Below, in pieces: positions 1 to 9,230 of a DNA stretch of 64,000 bases. Positions within the stretch are counted from its first letter, which is position 1. Each line of letters opens with the position of its first letter. The notes beneath the pieces were generated by a model that saw only the letters and a list, made by a program, of their open reading frames with translations, was not told the origin of the DNA and searched no databases. Origin of the DNA: an uncultured Lachnospiraceae bacterium (lineage in GTDB: Bacteria; Bacillota; Clostridia; Lachnospirales; Lachnospiraceae); contig CAJURF010000006.1 in assembly GCA_910588825.1 (NCBI GenBank), positions 1 through 64,000 of the forward strand. The letters run 5' to 3'. A program made the translations under genes and the position numbers.

Positions 1-16
1 GGAAGGGGGCAGCAGA

Positions 17-3000
17 ATGAAATTTATCACACAGGCCGCGAAGGTCTTGAACGACCAGAAGAAGTATAAACGCCGGCTGGCAGTTTTCCTGTGCCTGGCT
101 GTAGTTGTGGCACTGGGCACGGCCGCCGCGCTGAAAATGTACGGCCAGGCCATGTCGCATAAGCAGAAGAAACTGGTGTGCCGGTACGCGGCGCACGTAC
201 ATACGGATGAGTGCTTTGACGGGGAGGCTGTTGTCTGCGGGTACGCGGATTACGCGGTGCATCTGCATAATGATGACTGTTACGGCCCCAATGGGGAGCT
301 GGTGTGCCATCTGCCGGAAGCAGAAGCCCATGTACATACAGAGGAATGTTATACAGAGCAGGAGGTCCTCATCTGTGAAGAGGAAGGAGCCCAGGCTCAT
401 GAACATACAGAAGGCTGCTATATCCCTGAACGGGGAGCGCTTTTATGCCAGACAGAAGAACACATGCATGAAGATTCCTGTTACGGGGAGAACGGAGAAA
501 TCATCTGCCCTCTGGAAGAACACCAGCATGATGATAACTGTTATGAGTGGAAGGATGTGCTCACCTGTACACTGGGCGGACATGAGCATACCCAGGACTG
601 TTATACCCGGGAGATGCGGGATCTTTCCTGTAACTTGGAAGAGCATGGACATGGGGAAGCATGTTATGACGAAAGTGGGGAGCTGGCCTGCCAGTTAGAG
701 GAGCATACCCATGATGATAACTGCTATGCCTGGGAGGATGTACTGACCTGCCAGCTGGAAGAAAGCGATGGGGGCCATGTACACGGGGATGGATGTTATG
801 AGATGCAGAAAGTCCTCTCCTGCGGGAAGCTGGAGCTTCATACCCATGATGACAGCTGCTGTGATGAGAACGGAGCTTTGGTCTGCGGGCTGCTGCAGCT
901 GGAGGAACATGTGCATGGGGAAGACTGCTTTGAGACTGTGGAGTTGACGGAGGAGGAGATTATTGCTCTGTCTGGCGCTGGTGAGGAAAGTGTATCTGGG
1001 GATGCAGTTTCTGAAGATTCCGTATCTGGTGACAGCGTTTCTGCAGATGATGCCAAAGAAGCCCATGAACATACGGATGAATGTTATGATGCGGCTGGCG
1101 GATTGATCTGTGGATTTGAGACGACGGAAGAACCTTCTATTACTAAGACTTTTGAAGATGAGAAATATATTATAACGGCCGCCTATGATAAAGAGGCCAA
1201 TATCCCAGAAGATGCCGAGCTGTATGCGGAGATGATCACAGCGGAAAGCAATGAAGAACACTACGCACAGCGGGAAGCCGAACTGAAAGAGACCTTACAG
1301 GATGAAAATGTAAAGATGGACGCCCTGTTTAAAATTGGTTTTTATGTAGACGACCAGGAAATCGAGCCGGAAAGCGACGTGATGATCACTGTTCAGTTCC
1401 TGGATGAAAACGGCATGGCGGATGGAATCCCAATGACCATTGTCCACTTTGCGGATGGCGGCAGCGAGATTCTGGGCGGCAGTCATGCGAAAGACGGCAG
1501 CACTACTTTCAAGACACGAGGATTTTCAGAGTTTGGTATTGTAAGTGATTATGAGACGCTGGAAACGGCAGAGCAGGCGGATGAGGTGGAGGAATATTCA
1601 TCGGTATCCGGGCGGATTAATCTCTCGGAATCCTTTCGGTATGAGAACGAAAATTATGACATTACGTTTCATATTAAAGGGAAAGTGGAAGTGCCCGTAG
1701 ATTCAGTAGTAAGTACGGACAAAACAGAAGCGGAAAGTAGTTCTTCCAATAACGTTGCAGAAGCTCCCTCTGCGTCTCCAGAAGAAAACAACGGGGACAG
1801 CGGATTTGAAGATGAGTCAACAGGAAGTCCTGGGGAAGATTCTGGATTTGACGAGGAAATCGGGGCCGGAGAGCCAGAAGATGGTGAAGAAGCATCAACA
1901 GATGAGTCAGGATCTGATGAATCAGACTCCAAAGATGAGACAGCCGATAAAGGCGGCACAGAGGAAACACTGACGGAAAATGAACGCCCATCTTCCAACC
2001 AGTCCCCGGAAAATGCCGGGGAACAGAAAGCAGAATTCAAGGTAGAGCTTCTTAATAAGGACGCTGAGGAATATGCGGCAGTAAACGAATATTCAGAGAA
2101 AAATGACAAGGGAGGCATCGAGCTTCTGTTGGATGTGCTCTCTTATTCAGTGACATATGGAGGCAGGGAGCTGGATGTATCTGACTGTGAAATTACCGCA
2201 GAAGTCAGCCCTTCAAAAGCATTGCTGGAGCAGGCGGAACAGATTCAGATAAAAGAAGCAGAAAATGAAGGGGTTCAGGGGCAGGCAGACGGAGACAGTA
2301 ATACCTCTGTAGTATTTACCCTTATGAAAGTATCCAGCGGAGCGCAGGTGGAAAAAATTGATGAAATGGACATTGATGAAAGCACAATAGGTGAAGTTAA
2401 AACTTATACGATGCCTTCAGAAGAAGCCCAGTTTTTCGCCGCCAGGGCAAGCGGCCAGCCAAACCCTAAGTTTACGGTACAATATTATGCTAACCTAAAG
2501 ATCCTGAACAAAACCGGTACAAATGCGCTTCCTGTCATTGATACCAGCGGGAGAAAGCTGCCGCAGAATAAGAAGGGCACGGGTAATTCGCCAAATGGTA
2601 ATGCAATCAAGAATATTTATGTTGATGGGAATGGGAAGATTCAGACTACTATAACGCCGACAGAGGTTTATAAATCCAGACCATTTGAATACCATAAAGC
2701 GCCAAGCTTCAATTATGTCAATGCGCTGATTAAAAATCCAAATTATACGCTAAAAGAGGTGTGGGTTCTAGAAACAGGAAAAAACGCAACCAGTATCAAT
2801 AGAGGCGACTGGAAGATCTATCCTTACAGTAAAGACTTGCATTTTACTAACCGGACGGTAAGCGCTGAGGGGAACAATAAATATATCCTGATTTCAGAGG
2901 GCGCAACTCTCCGCCTGGTATATGATACAACAGATGCAAAACCTGATTTTAAGGCGGCATTTTATGATTATGATATCAGCAGCGGGCACATGTATACAAA

Positions 3001-4588
3001 TGTAACCAACGCAATTAGCAATAAAAACACTGGCATAACCCAAACCGGAAGCCAGCAAGATGGCACACTTTATTATGCCTATACGAAAGAAGCAGGCATT
3101 AACAGTTCAGGCAATTATTCAGGTTCTGGAACGAAACTGTCTTTTGGTAATGTAAATACGGGTACATCAATGGGAGAAAACCTATGGGACGGCAATCTTC
3201 TGAATAAGTACAATGGTACGCAATCCCCCCATCCAACAGTAGCTGGATCCTATAAAGGATGTACGTTTGGTTTAGTTACTGGTTTGGCAAATGGGAAAAT
3301 TCAGTATGCCGCTAATGTGAATGCACCAAAATTGTTTAATGAAGGGAGCGCAACAGGGAAAACTTCCTATGATAAGGATCAATATTCACTAAAATTTAAC
3401 CGTTTAGGCGATACTTATACTTTGACAGCAGTAAATGGAACAGGAACAACTGGACTGGAAAGTTTTGGGCATCCCAGTCCAAATTCAACCACAACACATA
3501 CACATATTTGGACCAACGATTTTTGGCCAATGGATTCAGCCGCTTCTTATGGAACTAACGGCCATGATTTAAAATTTGGCAGTTATGCAGATAGAGGAAA
3601 TCGTGCTTATGCCGGTAGTTCAACTACTGGAGAGCCCGGTAGTACATCAAATAGTAAAAAAACTTTTCCATATGCCGATGACGGAAAAGACCATAACAGC
3701 TATTTTGGCATGAAATACGAAGTTGAGTTCGAATTGTCAAAGGATTACGTGGGACCCCTGGAATATTATTTCTTCGGTGATGATGACATGTGGGTATTCC
3801 TGGATAATACACTGGTCTGTGATATTGGCGGTGTCCATTCATCAGTAGGCGAATATGTAAATTTGTGGGATTACCTGGCAAAAGGTTCAGAAGGGAAACA
3901 TACACTGAGCTTTTTCTACACCGAACGCGGCGCCTCAGGCTCTACCTGTTGGATGCAGTTTACCCTGCCTTCCGTAAGTTCTTTAACGCCTGAGACTACA
4001 GATGAAGATTACGGTCACCTGAAAATTGAAAAAACGGTAACTCAAATGAACAATGGAACTGGAACGGCAGTTGATAATAACGACGAGTTTACATTCAGAG
4101 TTCATTTTACTAAAGATGGTAAAAACCTGCCAGATGATTATTCTTATGTAAAATTTGATAAAAACGGAACGGAAATAGGTTCTGACCTGATTATCTGGGA
4201 TGGCGGTGAGTTTACGTTAAAAAATGGTGAGTATATCATAGTACAGTATCTGCCCCAGGGAACAAAGTATGAAGTTACCGAAATAAATGGTGCCATAACG
4301 ATTACTGATAATACCAGTGAAACCAGTAAAGTAGAATATTTTACAGATATCACTGGCGGCGGGAATAATAAAACTAATTTAGAGGATGGAAAAACCGCAA
4401 CAGGTGATATACCCAAAAGTGATACAACTGAAGTGGAATATAACAACAAATTTTATGTTTACGAACTTCCCGAAACCGGAGGCCCCGGAACCACAATTAT
4501 CTATATGGCAGTTCTGTTGCTGGCAGGAACAGCGGCATTACTCAAATATAAACAATTAAGGTATAGAAGGGAGGGAGTAAACAGGTGA
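17..4588 (+). CDS. Giant LPETG surface adhesin with His/Cys repeats and fibro-slime domain (locus A)
   Basis: 1523-aa cell-wall-anchored protein, probably the pilus tip or a large adhesin. ATG at 17 follows GGAAGGGGG at 1-9. Residues about 21-40 form one hydrophobic segment used for export. Residues about 55-365 carry 13 copies of an HxHxxxC unit, each usually followed by a second Cys (LxC), a pattern that could bind metal or make disulfides. An acidic Ser/Glu/Asp-rich linker follows (about 573-655). Around 1168-1320 is a PA14-like fibro-slime domain with GDDDMWVFLDNTLV and GGVHSS. A pilin-like beta domain (about 1331-1470) precedes LPETG at about 1484, a hydrophobic stretch and a basic tail, the standard sortase signal. 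First visible gene of locus A; by comparison with locus B a signal peptidase and a coiled-coil gene probably lie just outside the window. Function of the repeats is unknown. Confidence 0.9.
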   Translation: MKFITQAAKVLNDQKKYKRRLAVFLCLAVVVALGTAAALKMYGQAMSHKQKKLVCRYAAHVHTDECFDGEAVVCGYADYAVHLHNDDCYGPNGELVCHLPEAEAHVHTEECYTEQEVLICEEEGAQAHEHTEGCYIPERGALLCQTEEHMHEDSCYGENGEIICPLEEHQHDDNCYEWKDVLTCTLGGHEHTQDCYTREMRDLSCNLEEHGHGEACYDESGELACQLEEHTHDDNCYAWEDVLTCQLEESDGGHVHGDGCYEMQKVLSCGKLELHTHDDSCCDENGALVCGLLQLEEHVHGEDCFETVELTEEEIIALSGAGEESVSGDAVSEDSVSGDSVSADDAKEAHEHTDECYDAAGGLICGFETTEEPSITKTFEDEKYIITAAYDKEANIPEDAELYAEMITAESNEEHYAQREAELKETLQDENVKMDALFKIGFYVDDQEIEPESDVMITVQFLDENGMADGIPMTIVHFADGGSEILGGSHAKDGSTTFKTRGFSEFGIVSDYETLETAEQADEVEEYSSVSGRINLSESFRYENENYDITFHIKGKVEVPVDSVVSTDKTEAESSSSNNVAEAPSASPEENNGDSGFEDESTGSPGEDSGFDEEIGAGEPEDGEEASTDESGSDESDSKDETADKGGTEETLTENERPSSNQSPENAGEQKAEFKVELLNKDAEEYAAVNEYSEKNDKGGIELLLDVLSYSVTYGGRELDVSDCEITAEVSPSKALLEQAEQIQIKEAENEGVQGQADGDSNTSVVFTLMKVSSGAQVEKIDEMDIDESTIGEVKTYTMPSEEAQFFAARASGQPNPKFTVQYYANLKILNKTGTNALPVIDTSGRKLPQNKKGTGNSPNGNAIKNIYVDGNGKIQTTITPTEVYKSRPFEYHKAPSFNYVNALIKNPNYTLKEVWVLETGKNATSINRGDWKIYPYSKDLHFTNRTVSAEGNNKYILISEGATLRLVYDTTDAKPDFKAAFYDYDISSGHMYTNVTNAISNKNTGITQTGSQQDGTLYYAYTKEAGINSSGNYSGSGTKLSFGNVNTGTSMGENLWDGNLLNKYNGTQSPHPTVAGSYKGCTFGLVTGLANGKIQYAANVNAPKLFNEGSATGKTSYDKDQYSLKFNRLGDTYTLTAVNGTGTTGLESFGHPSPNSTTTHTHIWTNDFWPMDSAASYGTNGHDLKFGSYADRGNRAYAGSSTTGEPGSTSNSKKTFPYADDGKDHNSYFGMKYEVEFELSKDYVGPLEYYFFGDDDMWVFLDNTLVCDIGGVHSSVGEYVNLWDYLAKGSEGKHTLSFFYTERGASGSTCWMQFTLPSVSSLTPETTDEDYGHLKIEKTVTQMNNGTGTAVDNNDEFTFRVHFTKDGKNLPDDYSYVKFDKNGTEIGSDLIIWDGGEFTLKNGEYIIVQYLPQGTKYEVTEINGAITITDNTSETSKVEYFTDITGGGNNKTNLEDGKTATGDIPKSDTTEVEYNNKFYVYELPETGGPGTTIIYMAVLLLAGTAALLKYKQLRYRREGVNR

Positions 4589-4610
4589 TGTAAAAACAAT
4601 GTTTTACATC
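4587..4610 (+). other. 9-bp inverted repeat overlapping adhesin stop codon
   Basis: GATGTAAAA (4587-4595) and TTTTACATC (4602-4610) pair around a 6-nt loop directly at the adhesin A stop codon. No U-run follows, so it is not a classical terminator; it could protect or attenuate the mRNA, or be a protein site. No equivalent is seen at this place in locus B. Confidence 0.55.
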
Positions 4611-4714
4611 GTAACACCACAAACAAATCATTGCCCCAGGGTGAGGAAACTACACAGTAAAGGGCAGAACAAGAATCTTTTAAAAACAAATCAAACTTTG
4701 AAAGGAGAGCTATT

Positions 4715-6649
4715 ATGAAACAAATCAAAAAAATTGCCAGTATAATATTGGCGGCGGTTATGGTAATGGCCATGACGATTCCTGCTTTTGCAGCAGATAA
4801 CAACTCGTATACCATCACAGTTGACTTAAATAAAAATGACAAAGGCATTCATACTTATGAGGCTTATCAACTTTTTAAAGGCGATTTAAAGATAGAAAGT
4901 GATGGAAAAAAAGTTCTTTCCAATATTGAATGGGGAAACAATGTAACGGATGTTAGTGCATTATTACAAGCATTGAAAAGCAACGACAAGTTAAAAAAAG
5001 ATGGAACAAATCTTTTTGAAAAGTGTAGTACGGCAAGTGATGTAGCAGAAGTTGTTGCAAAATTTTCAAATACTGATAGCAACAATTCAGGTATGCTTGA
5101 TGACTTTGCAGACGTTGTAGAAACGTATTTAGGAAAAAAGGCGGCTGGTACGACAACAACGACAACAACCGATGAAACAGCTACTATTAATGTTATTGGT
5201 GCCGGTTACTATCTGGTAAAAGATAAAGATGAAAGTTTGACAGCGAATGATACTGCGTATACCCGCTTCTTATTACAAGTTGTTGGGAATGCAAACGTCG
5301 TTGTAAAATCTGAAGTTCCAAGTGGTGATAAAAAGGTATATGTAGTTGACGCTACAGGCACTACTCATCAGGCAGGAGATGCAAACTACGCAACTATAGG
5401 TTCTCATGTTTCTTATGAGATTACAAGTAAAGTACCAAATTATACTGATTACGATTATTATTATTTCATTATGAATGATACTTTAAGCAACGGCTTGACA
5501 TTTGACGGTGCAGAAAGTGTAGAAGTCAAAGTTGGTGAAGGTGATACACAGACGACATTAACCCAAGGTACTGACTATTATGTGTATACAGAAAATGTCG
5601 GCGGCAATACCTTTCGACTTGCATTTGCAAATATTATGAACTACCAGATAGGCAGCAAAATTGTTGTTACTTATTCCGCAACTGTAAATAATCAAGCTCT
5701 TACAGGAAACACAGGAAACCCCAACACCTGGAATCTGACATATTCTAACAAACCAGATGAAACATACACTGGAAAAAGTGAGAATGGCAGACCTGGTTTG
5801 CCGAATGAAGAAGAAACTAATGTTTTTGGTAAAACTCCAGACGAGAAAACTCTGACATATCTTACCAAATTGGATATTACAAAATATGCCAATGAAGTAG
5901 ATTTAGAAGATTTGGAAAAAAATTTATTAGCAGGAGCTGAATTTACCTTAACAGGTACATCTTATCAGGTTATCTTGAAAGCGGTTGAGTATTATGAAGC
6001 ATCCGATAAGGGCACTTATTATCTGCTGAAAGACGGTACGTATACCGAAACAGCACCTACTGGTACAGACTATGTGGAAATTGGAGTCGGCACAGCAACA
6101 ACTACAAAAGGTTACATTAAAGACGAAAACGGTGACTATGTTGTACCAGAAAATGTGAGTGATTACGACGGCGCAACACTTTATAAACTTGTTAAAGGCA
6201 CCGCTGAAGACTATCTTGATGTCAACACAAAATATGAAAAGAAAACCAAAGACGAAACAACACTCGTACCAGTAAATGTATCAATGGAAATGACAACAGG
6301 GGCAGATGGTAAAATTGCTTTTGAACGTCTTGGCGCAGGCACATATACCCTGACTGAGACTGTTACACCAGAAGGATTTAATACCATTGAACCAATTGAA
6401 TTTACTATTTCATTTGTAGCTCCAGATAAAGTAACTGATGGAACTGAGAAATGCACTTGGAGTATTGATTGGAAAGATGCTACAAATAATGAAGGAATCT
6501 TTGCAGCAAACGTAATTAACAAATCTGGTTCTACTTTGCCAAGCACCGGTGGAATCGGTACCACAATCTTCTACATCATCGGCGGAATCCTGGTAGTCGG
6601 CGCGGCAATCCTGCTGATCACCAAAAAACGCATGAGCAGCGAAGCGTAG
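4715..6649 (+). CDS. LPSTG isopeptide-type major pilin (locus A)
   Basis: 644-aa pilin subunit. ATG at 4715 is preceded by GAAAGGAGAGC. The signal peptide (MKQIKKIASIILAAVM through AFAA, residues 1-27) leads to several Ig-like pilin domains. The last domain carries an E-box-like TYTLTETVTPEGF, the glutamate-containing motif of isopeptide-forming SpaA/CnaB folds. It ends in LPSTG, a hydrophobic helix and KKRMSSEA, a sorting signal almost identical to that of the locus B pilin, which fits recognition by the paired class C sortase. No clear YPK pilin lysine motif was seen. The two pilins are otherwise rather divergent. Encoded 126 nt after the adhesin and upstream of a ribozyme and the sortase. 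Confidence 0.92.
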   Translation: MKQIKKIASIILAAVMVMAMTIPAFAADNNSYTITVDLNKNDKGIHTYEAYQLFKGDLKIESDGKKVLSNIEWGNNVTDVSALLQALKSNDKLKKDGTNLFEKCSTASDVAEVVAKFSNTDSNNSGMLDDFADVVETYLGKKAAGTTTTTTTDETATINVIGAGYYLVKDKDESLTANDTAYTRFLLQVVGNANVVVKSEVPSGDKKVYVVDATGTTHQAGDANYATIGSHVSYEITSKVPNYTDYDYYYFIMNDTLSNGLTFDGAESVEVKVGEGDTQTTLTQGTDYYVYTENVGGNTFRLAFANIMNYQIGSKIVVTYSATVNNQALTGNTGNPNTWNLTYSNKPDETYTGKSENGRPGLPNEEETNVFGKTPDEKTLTYLTKLDITKYANEVDLEDLEKNLLAGAEFTLTGTSYQVILKAVEYYEASDKGTYYLLKDGTYTETAPTGTDYVEIGVGTATTTKGYIKDENGDYVVPENVSDYDGATLYKLVKGTAEDYLDVNTKYEKKTKDETTLVPVNVSMEMTTGADGKIAFERLGAGTYTLTETVTPEGFNTIEPIEFTISFVAPDKVTDGTEKCTWSIDWKDATNNEGIFAANVINKSGSTLPSTGGIGTTIFYIIGGILVVGAAILLITKKRMSSEA

Positions 6650-6725
6650 TCAGACCCTACTAACAGGAAAGACCACACATACATAAGAACCATCAAAGAA
6701 ACACAAAAGCAATAAAGAGCAACAT

Positions 6726-6754
6726 CCCACAGGCGGGCACGCCCCGCCTGCGGG
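6726..6754 (+). other. Hairpin immediately 5' of ribozyme cleavage site (A)
   Basis: CCC-A-CAGGCGGG (6726-6737) pairs with CCCGCCTG-C-GGG (6743-6754): 11 bp with one mismatch. It would lie 4 nt from the new 3' end of the adhesin-pilin mRNA after ribozyme cleavage, where it could block 3' exonucleases. Locus B has an unrelated sequence forming a hairpin in the same position (24568-24597). Confidence 0.65.
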
Positions 6755-6758
6755 CCAT

Positions 6759-6825
6759 GCCGCACCGGCTGGCACCTTCCCGTGGTGTGCGGCGAGCAAC
6801 GGGCATCCGCCCGGCAGACGCCAGC
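6759..6825 (+). ncRNA. HDV-like self-cleaving ribozyme (locus A, between pilin and sortase)
   Basis: 67-nt element on the coding strand that fits the HDV fold. P1 is GCCGCAC (6759-6765) with GTGCGGC (6787-6793), 7 bp. J1/2 is CG. P2 is GCTGGC (6768-6773) with GCCAGC (6820-6825). P3 is ACC (6774-6776) with GGT (6784-6786), enclosing the 7-nt C-rich loop L3 TTCCCGT. GAGCAA joins P1 to P4, close to GGGCAA of HDV. P4 is CGGGC/GCCCG (6800-6804, 6809-6813). J4/2 is GCAGAC, placing the catalytic cytosine at 6815, equivalent to C75 of HDV. Predicted cleavage is between 6758 and 6759, 109 nt after the pilin stop. A 67-nt copy with the same fold is in locus B. The structural match is read from sequence; activity is inferred. 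Confidence 0.88.
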
Positions 6826-6827
6826 AG

Positions 6828-6843
6828 ACGGGATTTTTCCCGT
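6828..6843 (+). other. Hairpin 3' of ribozyme (A)
   Basis: ACGGGA (6828-6833) and TCCCGT (6838-6843) form a 6-bp stem with a TTTT loop, 2 nt after P2' of the ribozyme. Locus B has a different-sequence hairpin at the same place. It may aid folding of the ribozyme or stabilise the 5' end of the sortase transcript. Confidence 0.5.
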
Positions 6844-6901
6844 TTCGGATTCTGTAGGAAAATAACTGACACATCTTGACTTGTCTATTTCTCCGATTGT
6901 A

Positions 6902-6951
6902 CAGGTCAAAAAGCCTCTATGATGCCCGCATCGCCTGCGTTTTTTGACCTG
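6902..6951 (+). repeat. Long imperfect hairpin in the pilin-sortase spacer (A)
   Basis: CAGGTCAAAAA (6902-6912) pairs with TTTTTGACCTG (6941-6951), and an inner GATGC/GCATC stem lies in the loop. It is part of a roughly 360-nt stretch (6826-7188) between ribozyme and sortase that has no counterpart in locus B, where this gap is only about 50 nt. The rest of the stretch holds further GC-rich hairpins such as CCAGCCG/CGGCTGG near 7062-7080 and no credible gene. It may be an inserted palindromic repeat or an attenuator. Confidence 0.45.
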
Positions 6952-7188
6952 CACACTCGAAGAAATATCCTGCGCAATCTGTATCATTTATTTTTCTACA
7001 GCTCCTTATAAACTGCAGATGCAGGCAGAGGCTGCATCCTGATATTTGAAACTGACTTCAGCCAGCCGCCGTCCGGCTGGGTACAGACCGGGAAACGGGC
7101 GAAAAGAACCGCCCGCCCTTTTGTACACTCCGGGAGACGAAAGCAGGCTTTTCAGAAGCCCGTCAGGGATTAGTCTGTGGGGAGGCTT

Positions 7189-8121
7189 ATGAAAAAGGGA
7201 AAACACACAGAAGAAATCACACAAACAGAAGGGCATAAACCTGCGGGAAAAAAGAAGAAAAAAAAGAAAAAGATTTCCTTTTCCACTATTCTTCTCACAC
7301 TGATTCTGCTGGCAGGCATCGCAGTCCTTCTCTACCCCACAGTCAGTGACTGGTGGAATTCCATGCACGCCACCCAGGCCATCGCGGGATATGTGGAGGC
7401 CGTGGAGGATTTATCCGGACAGGAAAAGAAAGAAATGCTGAAAGCGGCCAGGGCCTACAATGAATCCCGCCCAAACGGCGCCAATTTCAACCTGACAGAC
7501 CAGGAATATTCAGAGTATGAAAGCCTCCTGGATATCACCGGCACCGGAATCATGGGTTACATACAGATTCCGTCCATCGGCGTGGACCTTCCCATCTACC
7601 ACAGTGTAGATGAAGCAGTGCTTCAGATTGCAGTGGGGCATGTGCCAGGGTCTTCCCTTCCAATCGGGGGAAAGCGGACCCATGCGGTACTGTCCGGCCA
7701 CAGGGGTCTGCCCAGTGCCAAGCTGTTCTCTGACTTAGATAAGCTGAAAGAGGGGGACATTTTCACGGTCACCGTGCTGGATCGGACCATCACCTACCAG
7801 GCTGACCAGATCCGCATCGTTCTTCCGGAAGAAACGGATGAACTGGCTATCGTAGATGGAAAAGACTATGTTACATTAGTTACCTGTACGCCCTACGGCA
7901 TCAACACCCACCGTATCCTGCTGAGGGGACGGAGGATCAAAAATATCAACGGTGATGCCGCAGTAACCGCGGAGGCTGTACGGATACCCACATACATTGT
8001 AGTACCTGCCGTCTGCGTCCCGTTATTGTTTATCCTGCTGGTGATTATGCTGATTTATTACCGCAGAAAAGGGCCGCCAATGACGGAAAAAGAGATACTG
8101 GAAAAAATGAAAAAGGGATGA
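7189..8121 (+). CDS. Class C sortase (locus A)
   Basis: 310-aa pilin-polymerising transpeptidase. ATG at 7189 is chosen because GGGGAGG lies 5 nt upstream; a GTG at 7177 is in frame but overlaps that site. The N-terminus is Lys-rich, then a membrane segment (about residues 31-48). Catalytic residues are visible: His in LSGHRGLP (about 171), Cys in TLVTCTPYG (about 233) and Arg in HRILLRGRR. A second hydrophobic helix near the C-terminus and a basic tail are typical of class C enzymes. It should join the LPSTG pilin encoded upstream and possibly the LPETG adhesin. Its mRNA is expected to start at the ribozyme cleavage site. Confidence 0.93.
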   Translation: MKKGKHTEEITQTEGHKPAGKKKKKKKKISFSTILLTLILLAGIAVLLYPTVSDWWNSMHATQAIAGYVEAVEDLSGQEKKEMLKAARAYNESRPNGANFNLTDQEYSEYESLLDITGTGIMGYIQIPSIGVDLPIYHSVDEAVLQIAVGHVPGSSLPIGGKRTHAVLSGHRGLPSAKLFSDLDKLKEGDIFTVTVLDRTITYQADQIRIVLPEETDELAIVDGKDYVTLVTCTPYGINTHRILLRGRRIKNINGDAAVTAEAVRIPTYIVVPAVCVPLLFILLVIMLIYYRRKGPPMTEKEILEKMKKG

Positions 8122-8181
8122 TTCCCCTTTTGGGGGTTCAGACGGGTAATACCCGGATAGGAAAGGAGGAGGGAGACGCCT

Positions 8182-9216
8182 ATGAAAATCAAATGGAAAG
8201 GTCCGCTGCTGGCGTTCGCACTGGCGGTGGGAACTGTGGCGGCAGCGCCCGGCCTTAACGGAACAGCACAGGCGGTAGACTTCAATAAAACCTGCACCCT
8301 GACTGTACAGCCAGGCGGAGGGGACTTTGCGGATGATCTGGCAGGCGCGGATGTGGTCATCGACTTGTATAAAATCGCGGATGCCGTCCCGGTAGACGGT
8401 CATGACACATACACTTACAGCTTTTTGGAAGGCTACACAGACCTGAAACTGGCAGAGAATCCGGACAATGCCCAGTGGGAAGCCCTGGCACAGCAGGCGG
8501 CGAAAAACGCTTTTGGCAGCGGCCGTCCGGTAAACAGCGGGGAAAAAGCAGGCTCACAGATGCAGGTGCCTGGAAGCGGTCTGTACCTGGCTGCAGCCAG
8601 AGGAAACGGCATCCAGGATTACATCACCACCCTGGAGGATGGGAGGACTGCAACCATCGCCCAGTCCCATGCATATACCTACACATTTACCCCGGCCCTT
8701 ATATCCCTGCCCGGGAAAGAGGCAGACGAGAACGGCAGTATCAACACTGCAGGAGGCGGGGAATGGCTTTATGATTTGACAGTCACCTTAAAGCCTGAGC
8801 GCAGCGAGCGCTACGGCTCACTGGAAATCGTCAAAACACTGCAGACCTACGAGACCAAAGACCCGGCCACCTTCGTATTCCAGGTGGAAGCCACACTGGG
8901 AGAAGGGGAAAGCGCGCAGAAGGTATACAGCGACGTGGTATCTTTATCCTTCACCGCACCGGGCCAGGAGACAGAATTAATCAAAAAGCTTCCGGTGGGC
9001 GCACACGTAACCGTTACAGAAATCTATTCCGGAGCCGTATACAACCTGGTGACAGCCGACACCCAGACCGCAGTTATCCCGGCCAATGATGTTGTTTCCG
9101 TTGCCTTTATCAACGACTACAACAACACCAACAAAGGCGGCGGCGCGGTGACTAACCAGTTCGACTACGGAGAAGATAATAACTGGGGCTGGACACAGAT
9201 TTCCGATGACGAATAA
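8182..9216 (+). CDS. Secreted pilin-like beta-domain protein without anchor (locus A)
   Basis: 344-aa exported protein. AAGGAGGAGGG precedes ATG 8182. A signal peptide (about residues 1-31, ending near AQA) leads to an N-terminal domain with VVIDLYKIADAVP, as in SpaA-type pilin heads, and a second beta domain (about 205-315) that begins GSLEIVKTLQTYE and has VTVTEIYSGAVY, an E-box-like TE. The C-terminus ends NQFDYGEDNNWGWTQ with no LPxTG signal or membrane helix. The paralogue in locus B (22385-23449) has the same architecture and the same aromatic NQFDY...W.WTQ ending. It may be a minor pilus or fibre component held non-covalently; exact role unknown. Confidence 0.8.
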   Translation: MKIKWKGPLLAFALAVGTVAAAPGLNGTAQAVDFNKTCTLTVQPGGGDFADDLAGADVVIDLYKIADAVPVDGHDTYTYSFLEGYTDLKLAENPDNAQWEALAQQAAKNAFGSGRPVNSGEKAGSQMQVPGSGLYLAAARGNGIQDYITTLEDGRTATIAQSHAYTYTFTPALISLPGKEADENGSINTAGGGEWLYDLTVTLKPERSERYGSLEIVKTLQTYETKDPATFVFQVEATLGEGESAQKVYSDVVSLSFTAPGQETELIKKLPVGAHVTVTEIYSGAVYNLVTADTQTAVIPANDVVSVAFINDYNNTNKGGGAVTNQFDYGEDNNWGWTQISDDE

Positions 9217-9230
9217 GGAGGCCAATCAAC

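Noticed and set aside
17..1120. Tandem repeats as a CRISPR array
   Set aside because: Repeats are in frame, protein-coding, variable and lack uniform spacers.
695..2118. Long antisense frames within the adhesin gene
   Set aside because: Produced by biased, repeat-rich codon use on the sense strand; no ribosome sites or protein-like features.
6721..6846. Possible cobalamin or c-di-GMP riboswitch in the pilin-sortase spacer
   Set aside because: Some words looked similar, but the conserved cores are absent, whereas the HDV-like fold explains every paired element in both copies.
6571..6987. Antisense open frame sharing an HTTGRCQPVRH-like segment with a frame at 24339-24626
   Set aside because: The shared peptide comes from translating the conserved ribozyme in antisense; no ribosome site and conservation is structural.
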